From Phlebiopsis flavidoalba (taxonomy: Eukaryota > Basidiomycota > Agaricomycetes > Polyporales > Phanerochaetaceae): 64,000 bases of DNA. Location of the stretch: NCBI GenBank assembly GCA_035772785.1, contig JAOCPU010000048.1, forward strand, positions 62,001-126,000, in the 5' to 3' direction. A program made the translations under genes and the position numbers. Under the pieces are notes generated by a model. That model ran no database searches. It had not been told where the DNA came from and saw only the letters and a program-made list of their open reading frames with translations. Shown here one piece after another: positions 34,648-45,309 of the stretch (positions within the stretch are counted from its first letter, which is position 1; each line of letters opens with the position of its first letter).

Positions 34648-36030
34648 ATGTCCCCGCACCCGGTTAGGGACCCCGCGACCGGGGGCCCAAAAAAGCCTGC
34701 CGTCGATTTTCGACCAGGAGAGTGCAATAGTAACGCAACACGACCACTGAACAGTTCTAGATTCAGCGGCGTTTCACTCATGTAAGTATGTACTCTAGCC
34801 AGTATTCTTCTACGACAAGGAAGAATTCACGCCCAGGACCGTTTCGCGCATAGCTCCCGCAGCCGACCCTCTCACACCCGGTGTGCATGTTTCAACCCAC
34901 CTTAGCCATACGCCGCCCCATACCAGGGGCTACACCGGTTCTCGTCGGTCCCATACACCCGGTGTTCCCCCCGCCCGCACGATGACAAGCAGGGGGTCTT
35001 CCACATGATTAGCAGCGCGGGTATGGGTCTCTCTTGTCACCCCCACCACCGTGTCCGTTTCTCCTCCCTTTCTGACGCCCCACACCAACACCCACCTCGT
35101 CGCTACCGCATCCGCCCCGCACCGGTTTGCGAGCGGCAAATGCGCAACGTCCCGTCTCGCGGCCTCTGGCATTCGTCTGGCCCCGATATCGCCTGTTCCT
35201 TTCCGTCGTTCATCGTCAAGCAGGGCCGGAGGAACCGAGGGGTTTTCTTCCCTTGTTTTTTTTTTTTTTTTTTTTTTTGTTGTTTTTTTTGTTTTCCTGT
35301 TATTTTTTCTTTTTTTTTTCATTTTCTTTTTTTCTTTTCTTTTTTTTTTTTTTTTTTTCTCTTTGCTTTTTTTTCTTTTTCGTTTCTTTTTTCTTGTTTT
35401 TTCTTTTTTGTTTTTTTTTCCCGTTTTTTTCCTTTTTTTTTTTTTTTTTCCTTTTTTTTTTTCTCTCTTTTTTTCTTCCCGCGGCATTCCCCCGTTTCTT
35501 TTTCTTTACCTTATCTTCCTCCCGGCCTGACCGACACCGTCTCCCCAAGCGTTCTCCCGGCTTCCCAAGCGTGCGACCAAGATCCGCCGCTTCTTGCCCA
35601 ACCTACTCCAAGGAGGACGACCGTCAGGAACCCAGTACGTTGTCAGGCGACAATTCCGACGGTCCCCGCGTCAGCTCAAGAAGTGGAGGGTGCTAAGCCT
35701 TGGTTACACCAAGGCGTGAGTGACTTGTCTATGCTCTCCATTTCTCTTCTGACAATCACGTAGTCCCAAAGAAGATCCAAAGCGGTTGGTCACCCCCATC
35801 GCCTCCAAACGCCGCCGTCACCTCCGCTCCCTCAAGCGCCGCAGGATCGAACGCCAGCCCCAGAAAGGAGCAGAAGACCCCCGAGGAGTACCGGATCTCT
35901 TTCCTTGGAGACTCTTGGTGCCTCCTGTATGCTCTCCAAGCGCCCTTGCCCGAGAAGAAGGAGAAGGTATGGCGGTTCGGCCAAGGCGATGCGCACCCAA
36001 GAAGTGCGTCCTACTACCCGTTCGCGCTAA
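34648..36030 (+). CDS. rps6: 40S ribosomal protein eS6 (RPS6), interrupted by a pyrimidine tract
   Basis: The start region reads as M-x-x-x-x-V-x-DPATG with PK and VDF, matching the eS6 opening MKLN(V/I)ANPATG. An intron (GTAAGTATGT to TAGCCAG) is followed by FYDK, then DDKQG, HRVRF and GPDIA with FIVKQG. The 280-bp pyrimidine tract at 35243-35522 then separates these from PGLTDTVSP, PKRATKIRRF, EDD, YVVRR, KPW-TKA (a GTGAGTGACT to ATCACGTAG intron), PKKIQ, LVTPIASKRRRHLRSLKRRR, RKEQK and LPEKKEKV. These blocks run in correct eS6 order over about 240 residues. The end is approximate because the last lysine-rich segment is frameshifted. Identification is firm from the RRRHLRSLKRRRIE block; the uninterrupted gene cannot be read. 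Confidence 0.8.
35243..35522. repeat. T-rich pyrimidine tract inside rps6
   Basis: About 280 bp are almost pure T and C on the plus strand, starting with 23 consecutive T at 35256-35278. There are very few A and no AG dinucleotide, so no intron acceptor lies inside. It sits between codons equivalent to VKQGEE and PGLTDT. Confidence 0.85.
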
Positions 36031-36910
36031 TGCTCTGTACTGGACACAGTTCTAGGACTGCCCTTAAGTCTTTCTTTGTACATTATGCTGGCGTTGTGGC
36101 GGTCACTCTGTAATGGTCTATAGTCATGCTGTTTCACTATTTATCTACTCGACGCTTTCGCAATCATGTTATAGTGCACTGGACTATGGAGTCACGCACA
36201 AAGGCCATAAATGATTGTAGGGCCGTATCGTTGTTATGCATTCGGCTTGAAAGAATCAAGCGTGTCCAAGAAGTCCACAGGTCAAGACATTTTGTGATTG
36301 TTGGAAACCCACATATTGGGTCATTTGTACTAATGTTCCCTAAGGATTGCACTAGCAAGAACATGAGCCCCCACAACGCAGCAACGGTACGCCACGAATA
36401 GCATGCTTAACATTAGATTTCCGCTAACGAGCGACGCCGCAACACACCGCGTTAAACACGGCAGAATGTTCTACATGTGTAGACGTAAATTATCGTTTGG
36501 TGCCGTGTCTGTGGTGATTCGGGCAACACTTTCACAATGGTAGGGACCATACCGCTCCCGTAAGAACAATTTGCCACGCAGCGCGCGCGCCGTCCACACC
36601 GCCTCATGCCGAATTTGGAGCCGCCCGGCACGATGGGTTCTCTACATTGTTCAAGTCGGCCCTACCGGCCACATCAAGCCACGTACCACGACTCCTGACG
36701 GCAACCCGCCTGACCTATCTCTCATCGCCCCGAGAGGCCTCCTGTACAGCTTTCTAATAGATTCCAAAAGGCCCAACCTGGTGACGAGCTATCCACCCAT
36801 GTTAGCCACAGCCCCGCGCGGCGTTTGAGTAGGTAGAATATAATATAGCACAGTTCAAGCTCAGCGTGCGCGCGAGACTCCCCCTTCGCTTTCTACTCCC
36901 GACTTTCAGT
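36031..36910. other. Intergenic
   Basis: No gene recognised. An 85-codon plus-strand frame at 36571-36828 has no motif and does not join convincingly to the next gene. Confidence 0.35.
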
Positions 36911-38016
36911 ATGGTATTTGTACCTGGAATCTCACAAAGAATATATCCCCCGCAAAGGTGGGGGTGGTGGTGGAAAGGGGGGTGGTAGCAGCGGTGGAGG
37001 GTGGTAGCAGCAGTGGAGGAAAAGGAGGCTCTTCTGGAGGTTCGTCGGGCGGGTCGTTCGGGAAAGCTCGTCGGGCAACAAGGGAGAACGACCGGCCTCA
37101 CCGGTTCCAGGGCGGTACTAGTCGCAGTATCACCTCCTACGGGTCGGGCGGCGGCAAGCAAGTCACCATTCCTTCCGGGCAGCTATTCGCTGCTGGTAGA
37201 AGCCAAGGCTGGTGGAACCCGCGGTCAAGTGTTCGGAACGCAGTGAGTTTGGTCGCTCGTATAGCATCTGGTGGTACTGAAGTATTCGGCTAAGGACATA
37301 TGGCAGCGGCTATCCAGGCGTGGCGAGCCGTGGCCGTGGCTGGCCTCGGCTTCCCCATTCGTCTTTTGGCCGATTGTCTGTATGGGGAGGCACCCTAGGC
37401 TACGGTGCCGTCTATTGCACGACACGCACGACGTTGCGGTTTCGTCCGTTCCTGGCGGAACTGTTGGTTTTCTAACTGTCTAATTTACTTTACTTGACAG
37501 TATGGTGATCAGAACAATTCCAGCCGACCGGGATCCTATGTCCGATGGTCCAAACGACCCCCTTCGCTGACAAGGAAAGAATTCAAATAATACCTTCCAC
37601 CTACTCGCCGACAATGCCACCGTCACCTCGCTCATTGATTCGGTTGCTGCCAACTGCACACTGGGAAACACTACTGCGCTGACGGCAATGTCGCTCAATA
37701 CGTCCGACCCATCCCAGCCCCGACCGGAACAAGCTGTGCAGTACTACCGCGCAAGTAGTGTAGTGTTGACGCTTGAGGGCTATAACGACACGGCTGCTCT
37801 CTCAAACACCTCCATGCCGGACACGCCTCTTCCGTCTATGGGTGGATCAGCCTTTCCTCGACTGTTTAAACCAAACCAATCGTTTGCCGCCGTTCCGCTC
37901 GTCGATTTTTTTTTTTTTTTGCCGCAAGCCCGTTCTCTCTCCGCCCTGTCCCCAAGTATGGGCGTCTCTTTGGCCTCATTTGGTCTATGCTCGTCATGAC
38001 CTCGCTCGTGGCGTGA
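36911..38016 (+). CDS. Gly/Ser-rich membrane-anchored protein of unknown function
   Basis: A low-complexity N-terminus (PRKGGGGGGKGGGSSGGG, then SSSGGKGGSSGGSSGGS) leads to SRSITSYGSGGGKQVTIPSG, SGGTEVFG, a tryptophan-rich hydrophobic block FPFVFWPIVW and HDTHD. An extracellular-looking domain with many N-x-S/T sites follows: NATVTSLIDSVAANCTLGNT, YYRASSVVLTLEGYNDTAAL, NTSMPDTPLPS, FAAVPLVDFF. The C-terminus KYGRLFGLIWSMLVMTSLVA is a probable transmembrane anchor. This overall plan is common in Agaricomycete proteins of unknown role, possibly cell-surface. A run of 15 T at 37906-37920 falls at a frame change. The N-terminal start is a guess because the leader before the glycine repeats is unclear. 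Confidence 0.6.
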
Positions 38017-39963
38017 GACCCAGACCCCGCACCTACACAAAATCTTTCGTTATTCTTCTTTCTGGCTCCACTCGGTCTCGCACGCGGCATTGTATACCTT
38101 TCTAACCTGTTTACGGCATACCCTAGTGTTACATTAGTTTGGTGAGTGAATTCGGAAGCCCACGTATTGAAAAAACCCCGTCAGCGTGTCTAAACACCTG
38201 CCGAAGTTTTAGTACGTGTTGTCCATCGCCTATACGCCCGACGACAAGATTGATGACATCCATTCAATGCCCCGCTGATGATCAGTCCGCGACGCCCTGT
38301 GTGCGTGCCTCGGGAGGAAGGAGATGTCATCCCGCAGTGCGGACACAGAGAGGGTCGTGAAGCATCCGGCCGGCTTCTTCTTAGCACGCATCCGCACGAA
38401 TAGCAGAAGCGCCGTCTCTCCTCCCATGAAATGAGCAATATAAGCCCGATATATACACGAGGTTGTGCGCTGCGGCTGCCATCGATACGTGAGCGACAAG
38501 TGGCGTATTGCTGATCATTGACGTGCTTGGACAGAGACGATCATCGGATCCGGAGGCGACGGTACAGCGGGCGTCCACGTCCTTCATGCGGTCGTTGCCA
38601 TCCTGCACTGCCGTCAGCTGAAGGTTAGCCTTGGACGGCAGCAAAGCATACCGATGCGCTGTCGACTCCGACATCGATTTCCATGCACACATGCTCTGGA
38701 CTATCGATCCCGTGTCGGTCTGCACAGCGAAACCCAAGCAGGAAAGCATTTCTAGTTGGGTCTAGTCGGGCTGATGATATTAGCGGGCGTTCCGTCGGAC
38801 GCAATGGCTTGTCTGGAGTTGATACCTTGAAGTCCGGGTTTTCAATCGCACAGTGAGACATGCAGTCGGCCGGGGCAATGAGGACTTTGGTAAGACACCC
38901 TGCGTGTGATGACACCTGCACCTGGGATAGGCTCATGGTTCTCGTGTACGCAGCAGTTACACCGTAGTCGGGGGATAGGACCGTCCCCGGTCATGTTTCT
39001 ATGCAAGATTAAGGTAACACCGGTATGCGTGGCGAGCAACGCTAGAGGTCGTGTTCATGAAGCTCCTATGCGACGCTTATAGCGCTCATGGGGCTGTTCT
39101 GAGTGCGCGCAGAGAGCGTGGCGGTCTTTGTTCTATTTCGTGCTGTGTCCTTCCATATGGCTGAGTAACTGAGCATGCTATCTTCGTATCACGAATATAG
39201 ACCGTACTTGTTTATAGCCTTGCAAGCTAGCTCTCTCTGTGTAGCGATTACCGCGTCAGATCAACCTCCTGAAGCTGTAACCTGTTGTATTGCAAGAAGT
39301 TAAAATGGGCTTTCAACCAACAGGAAAGCTTATTGCACGCCCCTCGAAGGTTGCGTCTTTCCCACAGCCTTTGGTCGATCGTCGGCATTGTAATTTATGC
39401 CCTCAGATTGAGTGGCATTTGAACAGCTAAGGGTAACAAAACCGAGACAAATGACGCCAGGAAGGTTGATGCAACTAAATCAAATCCATCTTGACTCATC
39501 ACCTTCACCTGACTGAGAGTAATCTTGCACCTGCTCCTCGTATATCCCATCTCTCCATGTATATCCAGACAAGCGTTGTATGAACGGTGGCGCTATGTCC
39601 TCGGCACGAGGCATTCAATTCAGCCGTAGCAGTGCAGCCGAGCGTTAGCCACTGCGCTCACCCCAAACCGTCATGGGAGGATAAAGTTATACAAACAGCC
39701 TCTCTGTGGCGTGTCATGGAGAGACCCTGCTTGATTCAGAAGGAATCACTCGATTGCTTCGCCTCTGTTTCCACCCAACCGACGCACCCATTTTCAAATT
39801 TTATGTCTTGTGCGTGAACCTCCTTTCGACAGGGTCCGGCGAACGCCATTCTGCCTGTTCAGGTGAAGAGCCGTGGACACGCTTACCCGCGGAGCCCTGA
39901 ATCCTGGATCTTGCCGGCTGTGATACGGCATAACGCCCTCACGTTGCCGTGACAGGGCAAGTG
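38017..39963. other. Intergenic or unassigned
   Basis: Minus-strand open frames at 38936-38625 and 38749-38381 run through segments such as SHCAIENPDFKVSTPDKPLR and HNLVYISGLYCSFHG without a recognisable motif; they may be exons of an unknown gene. The stretch 39.05-39.95 kb shows nothing. Confidence 0.25.
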
Positions 39964-39969
39964 TATAAG
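39964..39969 (+). promoter_or_regulatory. TATA box for the myo-inositol oxygenase gene
   Basis: TATAAG lies 122 bp before the ATG at 40086, followed by a C-rich leader (CCACCACAACC type) directly upstream of the start. Confidence 0.55.
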
Positions 39970-40085
39970 AAGGGCCGTACCTGCAGCGGGTTTCAACCAA
40001 CAGCCATCGATACCTTCCCGCCCCGTTCGAGTCAACCACCACAACCTCAATCACCCCTCACACACGACCACTTTTACGATACGTT

Positions 40086-41561
40086 ATGCCGTCAGTAGTC
40101 CCCAGTCATTGCCCCTGCGCCACAGGTCTTGGAAGTCGTATCCGACGCAATCGATGAAGGTCAGCCTTTGTGTTCCGTCCCGAGGACATTCAATCCCAGC
40201 GTTGGCTAATGCTTCCGAATCGACAGTCAACAAGCTCAAAGCCGCTCGGGGATGGGACGAAGCGTCGAACTTTGATGCCGGTAAAGATAAGGCTCAGTTT
40301 CGCCAGTACGAGGACGCCTGTGACCGTGTGTGAGAGACTTCTACAAAGAGCAACACGGTACGAATTTCTTTCCTCTGTAAACGACGATGAGCTCATTCTC
40401 GCGCCGCAAGAGAAGCAAACAGTAGAGTTCGTAACATTCGTGTTCGGGCAAACTTCAAGAAGACCGTTCGTGCCCGTATGGGGTGGCGTTGCAAATCGCG
40501 TGGGATCCTCTGCGATCGTACTGATAAAGCTCGGTCAACAGGGATATGGGAGGCGATGGAAATGCTCTCAACACACTGGTGGACGACTCGGATCCTGATG
40601 TGCGTTCGACCAAGCTGTCGTCCTGATCGCCGGAACCCTGTCAAGATGGCAGGATGCTAATTATGATTCCAGACAAGCGTCATCTCAGATCATCGAACAC
40701 CTTTGCAGACCGCGGAGGCCATTCGGAGGAGACGGGAAGACCTGAATGGATGCAGGTGAGTTGTGATGCGCCACATAATGGGGAATATTTGATATTTATA
40801 ATGACCACCGGTTAGGTTGCCGGTCTCGTCCATGACCTAGGCAAGTTATTGTACCTCTTTGGCTCAGAGTGAGTTTTTACTCCTAGTGCTGGAAGTAGCA
40901 CGAAGCTAACTGTATCATTGCTAAGGGGTCAATGGGACGTCGTCGGCGTGAGTCATTTGACCGCATCGCTACATATAAACGTGCCGGGAAGTTGACAGGC
41001 AACACAGGATACTTTCGTCGTTGGATGCAAGTTCCGGACAAGAATCATATACCCCTGACACCTTCAAGAACAACCCTGACAAATTCAACGACCCTGTATA
41101 TTCCACACAGAACGGCGTTTATGAGCCTCACTGCGGATTAGACAAACTCGTCATGCTCTCGTGGGGCCATGATGAGGTACGCTCGTGTCAATATCGACTG
41201 GATTAACGTTTGCATTAACTCTGACTCTATCAGTACCTTTATCACGTACTGAAGAACCAGAGCACCCTCCCCGAGGCGGCATTGCACATGATCACACGCT
41301 ACCATAGCTTCTAACGTGCGTTGTGTTATGGCGAAGTCAATGGCTCTTACTTACTCACCGGGACTATCAGGTGGCACTCGCGAGGGCGCATACCAGCACT
41401 TGACAAACGCTAACGATATGAGAGCGCTTGAGGCCGTGCGGGCTTTTCCAACCCATATGACCTCTATAGCAAGAGCGACGAGCCGGTGGAGCCGGAGAAG
41501 CTGAAGCCATACTATTCGAAGCTCATTTCTAAGTTCTTCCCAGTGGTCAATAGAGTGGTGA
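40086..41561 (+). CDS. miox: Myo-inositol oxygenase (MIOX)
   Basis: The enzyme is the di-iron oxygenase that cleaves myo-inositol to D-glucuronate, the entry step of inositol catabolism in the cytosol. Blocks in order: [15 protein letters not shown] start, an intron ending [62 protein letters not shown]-type NFKKT equivalent, ALEML-type [38 protein letters not shown] (HD iron ligands), EGQWDVVG, DTFVVGC-like region, [36 protein letters not shown] (His ligand), an intron, [26 protein letters not shown] (His ligand), [20 protein letters not shown] and [11 protein letters not shown]. The order and about 310-residue size are those of MIOX. Introns are about 50-65 bp. The stop is blurred by a frameshift at the last codons. 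Confidence 0.9.
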
Positions 41562-42098
41562 GCGGAGCTGGTATTTGCTTCTCAGGAGGATGTTTCTCTC
41601 GGCTTTGATTCTCTCCTCTTTCTTCGTTTTCTTAAAGGGCACATAGGGTAGAGCTGGGGATTTAGTTGATCCAATCCTGCAGTGGTTGCATATTCACTTG
41701 AAGACTTCATCTCGCCTTCCTGCATTGATATATTATACCACTAGGACTGTACCATTATTCATGTACACGATATAGCACTCTAAATTGTACTTTTTAGTGG
41801 AGTTAGCAGCGACGGCAGGAGACCGGAAGTGGCGCGTCTACAACCACAGCTCCTACCATTTACGGCGTCGAGTGTAAGAAGACCGGTTGCCTCGATCAAA
41901 GACGTGTGATTTGACCGTGTTTAGCTCTCAAAAATCCTATCGATAGCAGTGACTCGACGATTAAAAGTAGTAAAGGTGGCTGCCTTTCTCTGTACTCGCT
42001 TTCTTCGCTCCTCCTTACCCCCCTCCGTTCCACTCATCCCAAGATACCTTTGTATCCGTCAACTACTCAACCCCTTCATCTCTCATTACGCACAAAAA

Positions 42099-44202
42099 AT
42101 GGCACCTTCAACATCTTCATACCTCGCGGAACATGCCGCCAGCTACCACAAGTGGCAGGGCACTGAGCCCTGAGCGCTGCAATTGCTGCGGACTCTTTCC
42201 GGACGGCAATCGCGAAACGTCGTTGCGGAGTCCCTAACCACCATTGAACGGTCGAACAAGTTACCAAGACGTGTCGATGCTGGGGCAAGAAGGGCGCCGG
42301 ATTTCACCATTGCTTTGCCCAGGTACCGGATATACCAGGGAAAGGTAGACGAAGTTGGCGAAGAAGGTTATTGCGAACGTGAGTGTAATACTATTCGATA
42401 TCGAAACGAGAATCTCATCATCTCACCCGCAAGTTCCAACCAATGAATGGCTCGAGGAAGTCATTCCACGACAAGGCATTCTTGCACTTCAAATGCCGAA
42501 CACACCGTCTATCATGCGTCTTGTACTAACTCAAATACATGACTTGACCCACAACACCTCATCTGGACAGCCTGAATATGGTTCAAGCGACGTGGCAAGC
42601 CAAGAAGGTTCATCATCGAAGTACTCGTCGCCGAGACTCCGATCGCACAAAGTCCTTCCACGTCGGTCCCTCCGGAAGTACTATCATTGGCGCGTTCCTC
42701 GCGAATCTTTACACAGGCGTGCGGATGGGACGTTATCTCGTTGACACTACCTTGGAGACTGGGGGAACCCAGTGTGTGTAGCTAGCTCTCGTGATAGCTG
42801 CTTAGCTTATCTCAAACCGTTCACAGTTCGGTATGATCGCCGTCGGGCTTTGACAAGATACGGCAACGAGGAAGGAGTCACCCCTCGAGAAGGATGCTAT
42901 CAAACATCTTGCTCGACATCTACATTAAGGTCAACAAGGACGCTGAGGCGGATCCGAACGTCAAGATCGAGGCCGCGAAGTTCTTCAAGCGGATGGAAGA
43001 CGGCGATGAGTCTGCCTCGTCAACACTGGGCGGATGGAAATGGCAGGGAGCTCTGTCCGTCGAAAAAAAGTACAGCCGAGGAGTACGATCGTCTGAATGT
43101 CCACTTCGACGGATACATTGGCGATTCTCTAGTCGGAAGGCAAGTCTCAGTGGCAAAGATAAGGCGATCAACCGACTTGAGGAGCTGGGAACCTCAATCG
43201 CAGGACCATGACGGCGCCAAGCATTGGTCAACTTGGAGACAGTGGAAAGATCGGCTCGCGTGTTTTGAGGAAGAAAGGGTACGTTATACTGCGCACCCCT
43301 GAAATAGATAACATATATGCTGACATTCCCATCGTAGGACGGCACGTCTATCTACCTTACTCGACGACATCGGTGGCGCTATCGAGCGTTACGAGAAGTA
43401 CAACTTCGACAAGATGATCTATGTCGTCTCGTCACAACAAGATCTCCACTTGTCGCAATTCTTCAAAGTTCTTGAGCTCATGGAGTTCCCTTGGGCCAAG
43501 AAACTTGAGCATGTCAACTACGGTCTCGTACGGGCATGAGCACCCGAAGGGGTACGGTCGTCTTCTTGGACCAGATTATCAAGGAGGCTGCGTCGGTCAT
43601 GCACGAACACATGAAAGAAGAACGAGGAGAAGTACAACGCTATCGAGGATCCCGAGTATGTTGTTGCGCAGGAGGTTGGCATAAAACCGGCGTCAAGATC
43701 CAGGACATGGCTGCGAAACGGTTAGTCTTGAAAGGGATCATGCATTTATGCGTGCTCATGCATCTCATAGTATCAACAACTACACCTTCAACTGGGATCG
43801 TATGCTTTTCCTTCGAGGGAGACACCGGCCCTTACCTCCAATACGCTCACGTCCGTCTTGCCTCGATCGAGCGCAAGAACCCCCGAACTCCTTCCCCTCC
43901 CTCAACCCGCCGCAATCAACACCGACCTCCTCACTGAGCCCTCAGCTCGCGAAATCGTCTCTTACTCGCATCGTACCCCGATGTCGTCAAGAATGCACTC
44001 AAGACACATGAGCCGAGCACCATCGTTACTTTCGCTTTCCGTCTCGCACACGCCATCTCGAGCGCGTGGGAGACCGTCGTCGTCAAGGGTGAGAAGGACG
44101 TCGAGAAGGCCCGTGCTCGTATGTGGCTCTACGTCTGCGCGCGAGATGTAGCTCGGCGCAGCGATGCGGTTGTTGACGCTCCGACCTCTGGAGCGTATGT
44201 AA
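42099..44202 (+). CDS. Cytosolic arginyl-tRNA synthetase (class I)
   Basis: The product charges tRNA-Arg. Blocks in order: a start MAPSTSSYLAEHAASYHKW after a C/T-rich leader, the N-terminal GKKGAGF / DFTIALPRYRI region, GKVDEV, an intron (GTGAGTGTAA to ACCCGCAAG), NEWLEEVI, RLVLTQIHDLTHNTSSGQPE, SSKYSSP, SFHVG and STIIGAFLANLYTG (HIGH-equivalent HVGH broken by indels), GMIAVG-type region, LFDIYIKVNKDAEADPNVK, AAKFFKRMEDGDES, EEYDRLNVHFD, LTRDIGGAIERYEKY equivalents, DKMIYVVSSQQDLHLSQFFK, VLELMEFPWAKKLEHVNYGL, GMSTRKGTVVFLDQIIKEAA (MSTRKG, the KMSKS counterpart), GVKIQDMAAKR, SINNYTFNWDRML, EGDTGPYLQYAHVR, TFAFRLAHAISSAWETVVVK and the terminal LTLRPLERM. Family-typical ending Arg-x-x-Glu-Arg-Met supports completeness. 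Frequent frameshifts. Confidence 0.9.
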
Positions 44203-45309
44203 AAGGTTACGCCTCGTTTTCGTTCGATTGCTTCATTATTCTGTATCCGTAATGATCACCAATTCAAGTTTTTGTAGAATATTAATTAGCTTACGCACAC
44301 TTTACAAGGAGCCCGCCCAAGATAATCGGTCAAATTAAAGACATGAAAGAAATAGCTGTCCCATTCATCCACTTCGCTGAGCAGTGAATGTCTCGTGCTC
44401 TCATTCCACAGAGCTCCACATCATGATTTCCCTCTCGAACTCACGATATTGGTACTCTTTTATTGAGCACGTTCGTACCACTTGACTGCAGCCGACATCG
44501 CCGCAGTGCTTGCCTGTGCATAGCTCAGAACAATCGTCGGCTGGCCTCTTCCGCTAGGGAACTATCATGACGCCCTTTGACAGATGTCACTTTGCTCTGC
44601 GGTGTCATACGACTACCGTTAAGCCCGAGCCATCAACATTTCCATCCGACCTCTGACCACAAGCACCGGCACAAAGTTGTATCGCTCTGTTGTGTATTGG
44701 TAGGTTTAGTCCTCGCATTTCGACACCTACCTAATTGTGTTGTACAGCGTGCACACAGGGCTCAACGCCAGGAGTTCTTTTATAATCAACCATGGAAGAT
44801 GAACAGTCGATTCATCGCTTCTTCCCCAGCCCAATTCCATTGCTGTTGGTCGAAATCACACTCTGCAAAAACGAGTATGTGGAACCATGATCAATTGACA
44901 TCCTCCAATTCTGGAGTAGTTGCTCCAGTCACCACATCCACGCATAGTATGTCAGTGATGACTGCGGCTTCAACCTACACGCTGTCAGCGTTGGGCACGT
45001 GCGGTGTGATATCAGTTGGGTCATGCCATGACGACAACGGTAGACATCCGAGTACTGAGCTGTGTTGAGGTGTAGTCGCAATCTCTTTAAGCGTAGATCT
45101 GGGAAGATCTGCGTGCATATGTCATCTCGCACATATACTCGCCCATCAATCATGGACGCCCGACTATAATACGAGGTGAGCTACCTTGCGACTACTACGC
45201 TCATTATTTCTCTTGACTTTACCTCTAAACGTCTTGGTTGATCAAATTCTCATCTATCTCGTTTCTTGTACTCGTTTAAATCTATAGGAGTCTAGCATTT
45301 GTCCAAGTC
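44203..45309. other. Intergenic
   Basis: No gene recognised. A 163-codon plus-strand frame at 44577-45068 is Ser/His/Thr-rich and lacks motifs. Confidence 0.35.

Noticed and set aside
34930..35560. Long lysine-rich frames (minus) and phenylalanine-rich frames (plus)
   Set aside because: They are translations of the T-rich tract inside rps6 and carry no information.
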